Source of the DNA: a virus
Length of the DNA: 41,925 nucleotides
IMG/VR virus record: IMGVR_UViG_3300044609_000862
Location: 1-41,925 of that record
Reading direction: 5' to 3' (one strand)
This document shows positions 12,182-20,201 of this stretch, piece after piece. Within the stretch, counting starts at the first letter, position 1. Each line of letters opens with the position of its first letter. The notes beneath the pieces are model-generated. The model saw only the letters and a program-made list of their open reading frames with translations, made no database searches and was not told the DNA's origin. A program made the position numbers and the translations under genes.

Positions 12182-12252
12182 CACGAAAGCAGGGACTCGA
12201 ACCCCGAACAACGGTTTTGGAGACCGTGATGATACCATTTCACCACTTACGT
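12182..12252 (-). tRNA. tRNA-Trp(CCA)
   Basis: The acceptor is ACGTAAG/CTTTCGT with one mismatch and discriminator G, as for Trp. The anticodon loop CTCCAAA on ACGGT/ACCGT gives CCA. It is the first tRNA of the array in the direction of transcription. Confidence 0.93.
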
Positions 12253-12278
12253 GTATTTTACCAATATGTCAAAGAACC

Positions 12279-12310
12279 AAAAAAAAACCCCGAACTTTGT
12301 AGTTCAGGGT
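12279..12310 (-). terminator. Intrinsic terminator between small ORF and tRNA array
   Basis: On the minus strand ACCCTGAACT pairs with AGTTCGGGGT and is followed by eight T. It lies after the 37-aa ORF and before tRNA-Trp, so tRNA expression would need readthrough, processing or its own promoter. Confidence 0.8.
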
Positions 12311-12334
12311 TTCCTTATATATATGATGATACGA

Positions 12335-12448
12335 TTACATCTTATTAAGAACCCTGAACTTACGGCAATCCTGCCCCTTAATCGTAAACCATGATTGGCC
12401 CACGTTTGTCGGGAGATTACTTACGTTATGTGTTGAGTTCTGTTTCAT
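12335..12448 (-). CDS. Small basic protein (37 aa) upstream of the tRNA array
   Basis: ATG at 12448 opens 37 codons starting MKQNSTHNVSNLPTNVGQSW and ending CRKFRVLNKM. A host-type promoter (12477-12508) sits 29 bases upstream and an intrinsic terminator 24 bases after the stop, so promoter, ORF and terminator form a complete small gene. No family recognised. Confidence 0.6.
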   Translation of the reverse strand: MKQNSTHNVSNLPTNVGQSWFTIKGQDCRKFRVLNKM

Positions 12449-12476
12449 TGTTTCTTATTAAATATCAATTGTTTTA

Positions 12477-12508
12477 CAAAAGTAATATAAATTTCTTGTT
12501 ATGTCAAG
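12477..12508 (-). promoter_or_regulatory. Bacteroidota-type promoter
   Basis: CTTG-N20-TACTTTTG on the minus strand. It drives the 37-aa ORF and, if the terminator is leaky, the tRNA array. Confidence 0.65.
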
Positions 12509-12561
12509 TTTTTTTCATTTTAGTTTCAAATTTTAAATAAAATTATTACTATTTACCTAAT

Positions 12562-12996
12562 ATGAAATACATTATAGGAGAAGATAGAATGTCCGAGATT
12601 ATCCACCGAGTTCTTGTTATGGAATTCAAAGGGTTTGACGATATATACTATGATTGGGCCGACTTTAATTGTGGTATGGGTGTTTGTTGTGACCCTTATG
12701 CCGTTGGGTTTGTTCTCCCTAATACAAACCACGATGATTATCTGTTTAAATTGATTGAGGGCAAGTACTATGATGGTAATGGTAATTATGGTGAGGAACT
12801 TACAGGTGAACTACCTGAAATTTGTGAAGAAAGTCCTAACGTTAGAGACCCTCGCCTTGACACTTATATATTCTATGATGTGTTTGCAGAAAAAATGGAA
12901 ATGTATTTGGGGCCATCTTATAATTGGGAACAGGGATTATTATATTTTTTAAATAAAACTTATTACACTAACGCGACTAATATACTAATTATCTAA
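12562..12996 (+). CDS. Hypothetical acidic protein (144 aa)
   Basis: A 144-residue protein starting MKYIIGEDRMSEIIHRVL, rich in Tyr, Asp and Glu, with a CGMGVCCDPYAVGF segment containing three cysteines. Its start resembles the MKYLISEEQ start of the protein at 13654-14211, so it may belong to the same propeptide-bearing group, though it lacks a clear (I/L)xE site. It forms a plus-strand pair with 12998-13663, one base apart. Function unknown. Confidence 0.6.
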   Translation: MKYIIGEDRMSEIIHRVLVMEFKGFDDIYYDWADFNCGMGVCCDPYAVGFVLPNTNHDDYLFKLIEGKYYDGNGNYGEELTGELPEICEESPNVRDPRLDTYIFYDVFAEKMEMYLGPSYNWEQGLLYFLNKTYYTNATNILII

Positions 12997-12997
12997 T

Positions 12998-13663
12998 ATG
13001 AACATTAGTGAATTACAACTAAAAAGATTAATGAACACCGTTGTTAAAATGTTATCTGTAATTGAAGCAGATGGTATAACATTGCGTTTAACAGGTAAAT
13101 ATAAAAAATCAGTTTATTACAAACAAATACCTGTTTATACAATAGACAACCCTAAAAACTTACCATATACCAAAGAAGCTCTGTCAGGTTACGTTGATGA
13201 AGAAATACATTCGTTAAAAAAGTTTTTTCCTGAAGTTACCGTCGCCTCACAATTTTTATATTATTTAGATTGCGATGGTTTATATATCCCACAAAAAACT
13301 TTAAATGAAATTAGTAGTTGTCTTGTAGGAAAACCATTTAAATTAAATACTTTTTATGGACTTAAAAACATAACGATTGAAGGTCGTTTTTCTAAAGACT
13401 TTTATTTTGAAATTGATGGTGAAATGGTTGTTATAGAAGTTAATTTATTAGTAAAATCTATGGAAATAACATTAGATGGTAAAGTTTCCGATGAATTTGA
13501 TGAGGATGAAATATATGATATACTTCACGATAAGTTTGACCAAGATATTGATGAACTAATGTGGGAATGTCTGACTGATGATATAAGAAACAACAAATCT
13601 TTTGTTGATTTTAACTGGATGGGATGGATGGTGAATACTAACTATATGTTACCTCAATCCTGA
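12998..13663 (+). CDS. Hypothetical protein (221 aa) with capsid-targeting-like N-terminus
   Basis: A 221-residue acidic protein starting MNISELQLKRLMNTVVKMLS, an amphipathic helix ending in VIEADG that resembles an (I/L)xE-Ala cleavage site. The rest is mixed alpha/beta with an acidic tail (DEFDEDEIYDILHDKFDQDI). It is co-directional with 12562-12996 and converges on 13654-14211, overlapping its 3' end by 10 bases. No family recognised. Confidence 0.6.
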   Translation: MNISELQLKRLMNTVVKMLSVIEADGITLRLTGKYKKSVYYKQIPVYTIDNPKNLPYTKEALSGYVDEEIHSLKKFFPEVTVASQFLYYLDCDGLYIPQKTLNEISSCLVGKPFKLNTFYGLKNITIEGRFSKDFYFEIDGEMVVIEVNLLVKSMEITLDGKVSDEFDEDEIYDILHDKFDQDIDELMWECLTDDIRNNKSFVDFNWMGWMVNTNYMLPQS

Positions 13664-14211
13664 ATAACAAGTGTTTCTAAATCCACAACAACACCAGTCT
13701 TATAGGTAATTTCTTCTGTGAAAATTTCATCAATAATTTCCCTTACTTCACTTTCAATTTCAAATCCAATAGATTGGTCGTTAAGAGCATGTTTTAAATC
13801 ACGAGCCCCATCACCTGTCATTATTAAATCCACCTCACCACCCGGTAAAATATAAACTTCAACCCACATTTGTCCTTCTTCTTGGTATATTATTGGTGTC
13901 ACTTTGAACTCAAAACTGTATCCACCTGAGAAGTTATATCGGTCTGTTTTGAAGGTTTTCTGTAATAGTTCTTCAGTCAATTTAACCGATTGTTCCCTAC
14001 CCAAGAAATCCCTTAATAATTCAATCAGGATATTAAAGTCTCTTTCCCACACATCAACTTCAAAGAAATCCATAATCATATTATCAATATGTGGTTGTTC
14101 ACCTTTCCTAACTTGTTTCTCAAACAATTTCTTAATTAACCTTTCAAAGTTTGGTTTATCCAACTCTTCCTTCAAAAATTTATTTTGTTCCTCTGATATT
14201 AGGTATTTCAT
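13654..14211 (-). CDS. Hypothetical protein (185 aa) with capsid-targeting-like N-terminus
   Basis: A 185-residue acidic protein starting MKYLISEEQNKFLKEELDK, with ISE and LKE as possible (I/L)xE sites. Helices follow, then a beta-rich middle (YSFEFKVTPIIYQEEG, WVEVYILPGGEVDLI). An AATATTTATG element lies a few bases before the start, as for other putative virion genes. Three prime overlap with 12998-13663 is convergent. No family recognised. Confidence 0.6.
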   Translation of the reverse strand: MKYLISEEQNKFLKEELDKPNFERLIKKLFEKQVRKGEQPHIDNMIMDFFEVDVWERDFNILIELLRDFLGREQSVKLTEELLQKTFKTDRYNFSGGYSFEFKVTPIIYQEEGQMWVEVYILPGGEVDLIMTGDGARDLKHALNDQSIGFEIESEVREIIDEIFTEEITYKTGVVVDLETLVIQD

Positions 14212-14223
14212 ATTACATAAATA

Positions 14224-14796
14224 TTACCCTTCCAAAAAGGATAAGACCTTTTCTTTAATTCCAAGTTGTTTGATACCCTCATTGCTCAAAGGTGTTAAGA
14301 CAAAGTTATCTAAACCCCACTCGTGTTCATATTCCATTGAGTAACGTAGTCCAGTCTTTCCCATCTCCAAATCATCAATCGCAACCCAATGTGTTACCTC
14401 AGGATGGTTTGCTAACCAATCTTGGATTTCCAAACTTCTTGTTCCTTCTAAATCCCAATTTCGGGTCCATGTAACTCTTGACCCATCAAGTAAAGTATCT
14501 GTAAAGTCAATTGGTCTTTTGATGATACCCTGACTCTCGTAGTAGTCTCCCATTTCTTCTACATTAGCCCAACGTTTCCAATCAGAAGATACAACGATTT
14601 CAGCACCAGTCTGTTCCAAGATTTCATTTAATACCTTGATTGCCTTCTTATCAAAGTTATCAAAGCGAGCATCAACAGGTAATGTCATCACATCTTGACT
14701 TAATTTTCTTTTAGCCTTTGTTTGTTTTTTAAATCGTGACCCCCAGTTACCTGATAAACAGATAACTCCATCGTGGTCTAACATTATTACACGCAT
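14224..14796 (-). CDS. HAD-superfamily phosphatase-like protein (HAD_SAK-type)
   Basis: A 190-residue protein with HAD motifs: motif I LDHDGV (D7, D9), motif II VVSSDW (about 68-73) and an acidic motif IV AIDDLEM near 148. The short cap and the SSDW motif match the HAD domain of the Swiss-army-knife RNA repair group (HAD_SAK). That suggests action on phosphate ends of nucleic acid or nucleotides, but family alone does not fix the substrate. ATG at 14796 follows the TAA of the upstream 56-aa gene by one base (TAATATG). Confidence 0.78.
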   Translation of the reverse strand: MRVIMLDHDGVICLSGNWGSRFKKQTKAKRKLSQDVMTLPVDARFDNFDKKAIKVLNEILEQTGAEIVVSSDWKRWANVEEMGDYYESQGIIKRPIDFTDTLLDGSRVTWTRNWDLEGTRSLEIQDWLANHPEVTHWVAIDDLEMGKTGLRYSMEYEHEWGLDNFVLTPLSNEGIKQLGIKEKVLSFLEG

Positions 14797-14797
14797 A

Positions 14798-14968
14798 TTA
14801 TTTCTTTTTGGAGAATTTCTCTCGGTTTGTTTCTTTTTTAACTGGGTCGTACTTGTATTTGATATCAACAGATATCGGGCCGTTCTTGAACTTATCCAAA
14901 TCATAAGTCCAAACAGCAATGGTCTCGTCCGTTTCGTAGGTTCTTGTAAATTTAGTTTTGTCGCTCAT
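14798..14968 (-). CDS. Small hyp. protein (56 aa) upstream of HAD gene
   Basis: ATG at 14968 opens 56 codons starting MSDKTKFTRTYETDETIAVW and ending in a lysine-rich tail (REKFSKKK). The middle looks like a small beta sheet (WTYDLDKFKNGPISVDIKYKY). It is immediately followed by the HAD gene, indicating co-translation. No family recognised. Confidence 0.65.
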   Translation of the reverse strand: MSDKTKFTRTYETDETIAVWTYDLDKFKNGPISVDIKYKYDPVKKETNREKFSKKK

Positions 14969-14988
14969 AAGGGAGCTAAGATACGAAA

Positions 14989-15408
14989 TTATTTTTCGTT
15001 TTCCAAATTAATTAATGGAACAAAATCTTTTGATGGGGTAAATTCTAAGTTATCAACAACGACAGGCATATCAATACTGAAGAATTTAAGGAATTCCTCA
15101 ATGTCATGACCTATTTGAACTGAAAAATCATACCATTGTTTATTAACATGGTCTCTTCCGGTCATCTTTTGTTTATTACCAAAAGCACATAAGTAATAAT
15201 TAACCATACCTTCACCATTAACCAACTTAACCGAAACAAAAAGGTGGTCTTTCATTTCACCAATACTTCTTAACTGAGCAACTTTATCAATATGAAATTG
15301 ATAGTAAGCCTTCATAGGTTTTTCACTGACACTGAAACTAACACGATGGTCGTAAACAAAAGTTTTACCCTCAAGAAACTTATTTATCCCGTTAAGTTCT
15401 TTATTCAT
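14989..15408 (-). CDS. Hypothetical protein (139 aa)
   Basis: A 139-residue soluble alpha/beta protein starting MNKELNGINKFLEGKTFVYD. No known motif. Its start overlaps the stop of the lipoprotein gene by 4 bases (15405-15408), so it is translationally coupled to it, and the three genes from 16857 down to 14989 may form one unit. Function unknown. Confidence 0.62.
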   Translation of the reverse strand: MNKELNGINKFLEGKTFVYDHRVSFSVSEKPMKAYYQFHIDKVAQLRSIGEMKDHLFVSVKLVNGEGMVNYYLCAFGNKQKMTGRDHVNKQWYDFSVQIGHDIEEFLKFFSIDMPVVVDNLEFTPSKDFVPLINLENEK

Positions 15409-15833
15409 CGTCTAACACCAGGTTTAGAATTACCTCTCTGTGGTTCATTATTTCTTTTATAATGAGTTACATTTGGTTTAGGAGTGTTAATAGTCGGTGA
15501 AGGATTGTTGTGTTGTGGTGGAGGTGGTGGTAACGGTAGTGTAGTCTGTTGATAGTTATACGTTGGATAATAATTGTTGTTTCTATCATAGTAGTTATAG
15601 TCAGGATAGTTGTTGTAAAACGTTGGGGGTAATACAACTCTGTTACCGTAGTAATCCTCACTTGATACTGGTCTTGCTTTAGGTTCGTGATGTGTTACCC
15701 AAAACTCTTCAGTCCTATTCCAATACATCTCATCATCTTCAGGTCTTGTTCTGTCGTCAGTTAGATTTTCAAAACTAGCACAAGATGTGAATAGTAAGAT
15801 AAAAAATAATATGTTAAGATTTTTCAATTCCAT
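15405..15833 (-). CDS. Proline/tyrosine-rich lipoprotein
   Basis: A 142-residue protein with a lipoprotein signal: hydrophobic stretch LNILFFILLFTSC with lipobox FTSC and predicted acylation at Cys18. The mature part is low complexity: Asn/Tyr-rich (YYDRNNNYYPTYNY), then a run of prolines, then a basic end (KPGVRR). ATG at 15833 is preferred over an upstream GTG. Host lipoprotein machinery would place it in a membrane; the extended tail could span periplasm or surface. Overlaps the metallopeptidase-like gene end by 20 bases. Role unknown. Confidence 0.7.
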   Translation of the reverse strand: MELKNLNILFFILLFTSCASFENLTDDRTRPEDDEMYWNRTEEFWVTHHEPKARPVSSEDYYGNRVVLPPTFYNNYPDYNYYDRNNNYYPTYNYQQTTLPLPPPPPQHNNPSPTINTPKPNVTHYKRNNEPQRGNSKPGVRR

Positions 15834-16857
15834 AGACACGTCCTAGATTTCTTTTTAATTTTTTACCAGCCTTGTTAATTCTTGGTTCATACATTTTAAA
15901 CAAATCGTATATACTATTTGTTTTCTCTATGTCCTTTGGTACCGGTTTATTATTTTGTTTAGCAATTTGTCTATACTGTTTCATATAGAACTTATGTAAA
16001 TTACTTAAATGAAAAACAAGAGTATCTTCACCACTTCTTTGTTTGATAACATCTACCAACCCATCAAAAAAGTTATCTGCGTTAAACTTCTCCATTTTAT
16101 CAGCAATAATCCAATAAGGTGATTTTGTAAAATCTTCAGGTGTCATCTTAAATGATTTTGAATATGCTTCTTGAGACATCGCATTTAACTCATATGGTTC
16201 AGAATAATAAACCAAATCTAAAAATTCACTATAATATTTGAAAATCTTTTTAGGGACATTTGGATTAATTCCACCAGCAAATGTTTTAGTTAAATCAACC
16301 TCACCCTTACCTGTTGACTCCCATCTTTTATAAAACTCATATAAGTGTAACATTTCATGAGTAATACTATCTCTTAAATCATCAATCAAATCATCAATAT
16401 CTTTAGGTTCAAATGTTGGGGTAATTAAAACTTCAACTTCCATTTTACCTATAATAGTTTTATTAATTTCTTTCAGTATTTTTTCAGGTATTTCAAGTGA
16501 CGGAAGTTTCATATAAGATTCACCCTGTGATTCTTTTTTAATTTGATACATCGCTCCACCTGTTCTAAACTTAGCATTACCAGTAGGTTTTTTCACATAA
16601 CCAAATTTAATTTCAATATCTAAACCTTCAACTGGAAACTCTATAAACGAATCAGGTTCTGACTTAACAACTTGTTTCATTGTGTTGTAGTCTAAATTAA
16701 TTGTATCCAAATCATTCTTTTTATTGAATGTCATATCTTCAACAATTGGTGTAACCTCATTAAGTACAATATTAATAAAAGGGATTGTCGCACGACTAAC
16801 ACCCAAATCTTCATTTAACATTTGTTTATATTGTTCTTCGGTAATTACTACTTTCAT
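15814..16857 (-). CDS. HExxH metallopeptidase-like protein with capsid-targeting-like N-terminus
   Basis: A 347-residue paralogue of 45-1139. HEMLH occupies 167-171 within THEMLHLYEFYKRW, and E223 in SEPYELNAMSQ is the likely third zinc ligand. The N-terminus MKVVITEEQYKQMLNEDLG has ITE and LNE, fitting (I/L)xE cleavage. Its ATG overlaps the TAA of the upstream gene by one base, and that gene overlaps 17744-18061 in the same way, making a tight three-gene unit in which all members have such N-termini. Gluzincin-like fold is inferred from motif order; substrate unknown. Confidence 0.75.
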   Translation of the reverse strand: MKVVITEEQYKQMLNEDLGVSRATIPFINIVLNEVTPIVEDMTFNKKNDLDTINLDYNTMKQVVKSEPDSFIEFPVEGLDIEIKFGYVKKPTGNAKFRTGGAMYQIKKESQGESYMKLPSLEIPEKILKEINKTIIGKMEVEVLITPTFEPKDIDDLIDDLRDSITHEMLHLYEFYKRWESTGKGEVDLTKTFAGGINPNVPKKIFKYYSEFLDLVYYSEPYELNAMSQEAYSKSFKMTPEDFTKSPYWIIADKMEKFNADNFFDGLVDVIKQRSGEDTLVFHLSNLHKFYMKQYRQIAKQNNKPVPKDIEKTNSIYDLFKMYEPRINKAGKKLKRNLGRVYGIEKS

Positions 16858-17744
16858 TATAACAATGTATTAACTAAATTTTTAAATTCTTCTTTATTTT
16901 TTTCTATCCAATTTAAAATATCAGGTCTAATCTTTGCCCCATAGGGGCCAAAAATCTTAGCAACTTCTTCATCTCTTTGACTTACCTCCAAATATTCTTT
17001 ACGCTCATCATCAGTTACAATTGGTTTAATGATATCAAAAGAATTTCCTTTTTTAATGAAAACATCTGACGATACTCTTAACTCATTAGAATTTACTTTT
17101 CTTGGTTTTCTTATGTTGTTAGCATCTGAAAATAATTCTACAGCATTTTCTTTTGTTAGATAATATGTTGTTAATCTATCATCAGAATCAATTGTAATAC
17201 ATGTAATATCAACAAGTATCTTTCTTAAAATTTCTTTTTTATACTCCGTAATCTCATTGTCATTAATCAAAAATAGATTAGTTCCTGTTATTTCAGGTCG
17301 GTTGTTTAATAAGGTATTTTTAATTGTTGCAATAGCATCGTCACCTAAACTATTTAATGCGGTTGTGAAACCACCTATTGATGGACTTTCAGTACTATCA
17401 TTTAAAAATTTCTGTTCAACATCTCCTTGACTTATTTTATAATCCCAAATTCCACTTTTACTTTCATTAAGAACCCCATTGAATAAACCAGCCATCAATC
17501 CTTCAATCGCATGACCTCTAATCTCTTTATACTTAACAATACGATTAATATAATCTTCAAATCTTAATCGGTTAACAACATTTAAACTATTCAAATCAAC
17601 ATCTTGACCCCAATCATAATTTAACCCATAAGCTTCTAAAATGTCTTGGATAACAACAACTGCTTCCTGTTTAACAATAGGAATAGGATTGTATAGGTAA
17701 AATTTATTTTTAACCTCTTCAGTTATAAGTTTTTTCTTTTTCAT
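16857..17744 (-). CDS. Hypothetical protein (295 aa) with capsid-targeting-like N-terminus
   Basis: A 295-residue protein starting MKKKKLITEEVKNKFYLYN, with ITE near the start. Residues 78-115 (GHAIEGLMAGLFNGVL...SGIWDYKISQGDVEQKFLN) have a Glu, then D-x-K, then a QKF strand, a spacing seen in some PD-(D/E)xK nucleases, but the match is too weak to call. The C-terminal third is basic and helical. It is fused by one-base overlaps to the genes on both sides. Function unknown. Confidence 0.6.
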   Translation of the reverse strand: MKKKKLITEEVKNKFYLYNPIPIVKQEAVVVIQDILEAYGLNYDWGQDVDLNSLNVVNRLRFEDYINRIVKYKEIRGHAIEGLMAGLFNGVLNESKSGIWDYKISQGDVEQKFLNDSTESPSIGGFTTALNSLGDDAIATIKNTLLNNRPEITGTNLFLINDNEITEYKKEILRKILVDITCITIDSDDRLTTYYLTKENAVELFSDANNIRKPRKVNSNELRVSSDVFIKKGNSFDIIKPIVTDDERKEYLEVSQRDEEVAKIFGPYGAKIRPDILNWIEKNKEEFKNLVNTLL

Positions 17745-18061
17745 TACTTACCAATAACAATATCACTATAGTTTAAGGTTTCCATACCTTTCATATCATC
17801 AACCACTTCGTCATACATGTATGCTTTAACCACTGAAACGATTGATTGTTCAGATTGAGCAATTTTAGATTCCATCCAGTCATCCAACTGTTCATCATCC
17901 TCCATAATCTCCCACATTTGTAATGCTAATGTACCAAGGGCGAAAAGTTGTTGCTTAGCCATATAATTACCATCTTTATCTTCCTTAATAGGTTTGGTAT
18001 TTTCAGATAAAGCTTTTTTTAATTTTTCAAGTTGTTCTTCTGTGATTATAATTTTAGACAT
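17744..18061 (-). CDS. Hypothetical acidic protein (105 aa) with capsid-targeting-like N-terminus
   Basis: A 105-residue acidic protein starting MSKIIITEEQLEKLKKALSE, containing ITE and LSE; cutting after ALSE would leave a small acidic mature protein. The ATG at 18061 is chosen because the upstream residues come from the AT-rich leader. A GTATTTATA element lies 20-30 bases upstream, then a terminator at 18096-18123. It heads the three-gene unit 18061-15814. No family recognised. Confidence 0.65.
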   Translation of the reverse strand: MSKIIITEEQLEKLKKALSENTKPIKEDKDGNYMAKQQLFALGTLALQMWEIMEDDEQLDDWMESKIAQSEQSIVSVVKAYMYDEVVDDMKGMETLNYSDIVIGK

Positions 18062-18095
18062 AACTATAGTTTTATATATAAATACAAATAAAACG

Positions 18096-18123
18096 AAAAA
18101 AGGGAACACTAATGTTCCCTTTT
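18096..18123 (-). terminator. Intrinsic terminator
   Basis: A perfect AAAAGGGAACA/TGTTCCCTTTT hairpin with TTAG loop and flanking T/A runs. It separates 18167-18427 from the unit starting at 18061 and could work on either strand. Confidence 0.85.
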
Positions 18124-18166
18124 GAGCCCGACCCGGAAGTCAGTCCACCACTTTGTTTAACAAAGA

Positions 18167-18427
18167 CTATTTAACCTCACCTACTTTAGCCAATACTTGT
18201 TCAGAAAATGTCACAAACTCCATTTCAGTTGTGATTAAAGATTCAACTAAAATCTTGTTAGGAATATGTACTAATGTATCAGTCACGTTGTAGTATCTAA
18301 ACGCAACTCCGTTATCAATAGCATCATTCACAAGTTTTAAAAATAACTTAGTCTGTATTGCGTCCACAAAAGACATTGTTAATACTTTACCGAATTTTTC
18401 GTGTTGGATGTTTAATGTTACTTTCAT
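18167..18427 (-). CDS. Hypothetical protein (86 aa)
   Basis: An 86-residue alpha/beta protein starting MKVTLNIQHEKFGKVLTMSF. It is preceded by an exact TTTG-N20-TATATTTG promoter and followed by a strong terminator, so it is a single-gene transcription unit under host-type control, in contrast to the operon downstream of it. No family recognised. Confidence 0.62.
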   Translation of the reverse strand: MKVTLNIQHEKFGKVLTMSFVDAIQTKLFLKLVNDAIDNGVAFRYYNVTDTLVHIPNKILVESLITTEMEFVTFSEQVLAKVGEVK

Positions 18428-18431
18428 AACA

Positions 18432-18463
18432 CAAATATAGATAAACTATTCCTTACTTCCAAA
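18432..18463 (-). promoter_or_regulatory. Bacteroidota-type promoter
   Basis: TTTG-N20-TATATTTG on the minus strand, exact consensus. It lies inside the 3' end of the rmlB-like gene. Confidence 0.7.
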
Positions 18464-19414
18464 TTTTTTGAAATAAAAATCAATCGTTCTATCTAATCCT
18501 TCATCAAAATTAACTTTAGGTTCCCACCCAATTTGTTCTTTCACCTTGGTTGAATCAATAGAGTATCTAAAGTCATGTCCTTTTCTATCTTCAACAAATG
18601 TAATTAAGTCTTGTGAGTTCTGTTCCCATTGTTTAATATTATCAATCTTATCACAAATCATCCTAACCAGTCTTAAATTGTTTAGTTCATTACGTCCACC
18701 GATACAATAGGTTTCACCCACCTTACCTTTGTGGAATATCATATCAATCGCATCCACATGGTCCTGAACATACAACCAATCTCTAACATTCTGTCCGTTA
18801 CCATAAACTGGTATTGGTTTCCCATTAAGGATACTTTTAATGATTGTTGGAATTAATTTTTCTTGATGTTGGTTTGGTCCAAAGTTATTTGAACAATTTG
18901 ATATCACAACAGGTAATCCATAAGTGTGGTAGTAAGCTCTAACAAAGTGGTCGGATGATGCCTTTGATGCTGAGTAAGGACTTCTTGGGTCATAAGCAGT
19001 CTTCTCATCAAAAGAACCCACCGCACCTAAATGTCCAAAAACCTCATCAGTTGATATGTGATAGAACAATTTAATACCATACTTAATTGAAGCATCCAAC
19101 AGATTCAACGTTCCAATAATATTTGTTTGAACAAACTCCATCGGATTTAATATTGAGTTATCAACATGTGATTCAGCTGCGAAGTGTATTACCGAGTCAA
19201 ACTTGTAATTTTCAAATAACTTAAATAATCTTTCTCGTTCAGTAATACTGAATTTGATTATTCTAGAACTTCTAACATCTTCAATGTTATCTTCATCCGC
19301 AGCATATGTCCCACTATCAAGGATGACTAAATTATAGTTAGGATATTTCTTTTTAAAGGTATTATAAAAATTAGAACCAATAAAACCTAATCCACCAGTT
19401 ATTAATATATTCAT
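18446..19414 (-). CDS. rmlB: dTDP-glucose 4,6-dehydratase
   Basis: A 322-residue extended SDR enzyme. It has the NAD-binding GGLGFIGSNF (7-16), the catalytic TDE at 122-124 (STDEVFG) and YSASK with Y147/K151. FAAESHVDNS and the NCSNNFGPNQHQEKLIP and GNGQNVRDWLYVQDH segments are typical of RmlB. It converts dTDP-glucose to dTDP-4-keto-6-deoxyglucose, the branch point to rhamnose and other deoxysugars. With the glycosyltransferases at 26532 and 39546 it points to phage-directed glycan synthesis. The other rml genes are not in the window. Start overlaps the upstream gene's stop by 4 bases. Confidence 0.93.
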   Translation of the reverse strand: MNILITGGLGFIGSNFYNTFKKKYPNYNLVILDSGTYAADEDNIEDVRSSRIIKFSITERERLFKLFENYKFDSVIHFAAESHVDNSILNPMEFVQTNIIGTLNLLDASIKYGIKLFYHISTDEVFGHLGAVGSFDEKTAYDPRSPYSASKASSDHFVRAYYHTYGLPVVISNCSNNFGPNQHQEKLIPTIIKSILNGKPIPVYGNGQNVRDWLYVQDHVDAIDMIFHKGKVGETYCIGGRNELNNLRLVRMICDKIDNIKQWEQNSQDLITFVEDRKGHDFRYSIDSTKVKEQIGWEPKVNFDEGLDRTIDFYFKKFGSKE

Positions 19415-19674
19415 TTCTCTATTTCTATTTTAAATTCAGTTTTGTTTTTACTGAAGTTTTCTTTAATGATAGAGTTCCAACTTAATTCTGTTATGAATTT
19501 TTTGAACTCCTCATCTTTAATTTTCTTAATATAAGAAAGTAATTCATGCTCGGTACAATTTGGATTAACATCCATAAATTGTTTAATAATCGGAAATTTG
19601 TCTAAGTCAATTTCCTCAAATTCTCTAACACCTTCGTATTGGTGTTTTTCAACCACCCCCATTTTAATTTTCAT
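19411..19674 (-). CDS. Hypothetical protein (87 aa)
   Basis: An 87-residue charged protein starting MKIKMGVVEKHQYEGVREFE, with a CTEHELLSYIKKIKDEEFKK helical middle. ATG at 19674 is preferred over a TTG two codons upstream. The ATGA overlap with the rmlB-like gene suggests coupling, but nothing in the sequence links it to sugar metabolism. No family recognised. Confidence 0.6.
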   Translation of the reverse strand: MKIKMGVVEKHQYEGVREFEEIDLDKFPIIKQFMDVNPNCTEHELLSYIKKIKDEEFKKFITELSWNSIIKENFSKNKTEFKIEIEK

Positions 19675-19683
19675 ATTCAATAT

Positions 19684-19716
19684 AAAAATTATAATCCCCC
19701 ATGTTTCAGGGGGATT
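19684..19716 (-). terminator. Intrinsic terminator
   Basis: On the minus strand AATCCCCC pairs with GGGGGATT, followed by an AT-rich tract with five T. It ends the Kazal/T9SS gene. Confidence 0.7.
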
Positions 19717-19719
19717 TTA

Positions 19720-20190
19720 TTATTTAATAATTCTTGTTGTGTAAAACTTACCACTATCGTCAGTAAGAGTGATAACATAAGTTCCATTACTTAATATTTC
19801 AGAATCAAACTGAATGTTGTTAGTGAAATATTTTTCTTGGTAAACACATCTTCCGTCAATAGACATAATTCTTAACATTCCACTATTTGATGGTGTGTTA
19901 ATATTAATAATACCTGACACAGGATTTGGCCAAACTTTAACGTTGTTAGTTAATTCAGTTACATCAACGGTGCAAGGTCCTTCTGTGAAATTTACTATGC
20001 CGTGGTAATAGATAGCTTCGCATGAATTTCCATAAGTGATTCCATCACATCCGCAAACAGGAGCCCAAATTGCCGGACACATGACATTTAAGTCAATGAG
20101 TGTGGAGTCAACACATGTCAATACTTGTGAAGAAGCACTCAATCCAATGAATGCGAAAAGGGTTAAAAGAAATAATTTAATTTTTTTCAT
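19720..20190 (-). CDS. Secreted Kazal-type protease inhibitor with T9SS type A sorting domain
   Basis: A 156-residue protein. The signal peptide is residues 1-22 (FLLTLFAFIGLSASSQ). Residues 26-73 are a Kazal domain with the pattern APVCGCDGITYGNSC and a final GPC. Residues 85-156 are a type A T9SS sorting domain: NVKVWPNPVSGIINI, SIDGRCVYQEK, then GTYVITLTDDSG and a basic end TTRIIK. Kazal domains block serine proteases. The sorting domain would send the protein through the host Bacteroidota type IX system. A terminator follows directly. Whether it protects virions, blocks host proteases or competes for the export machine is not shown. Confidence 0.88.
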   Translation of the reverse strand: MKKIKLFLLTLFAFIGLSASSQVLTCVDSTLIDLNVMCPAIWAPVCGCDGITYGNSCEAIYYHGIVNFTEGPCTVDVTELTNNVKVWPNPVSGIININTPSNSGMLRIMSIDGRCVYQEKYFTNNIQFDSEILSNGTYVITLTDDSGKFYTTRIIK

Positions 20191-20201
20191 AGTTTGTTTT
20201 T

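Noticed and set aside
16857-17744. PD-(D/E)xK nuclease call for the 295-aa protein
   Set aside because: Only an E and a D-x-K with loose spacing are present, without a supporting fold pattern, so the gene is left as hypothetical.
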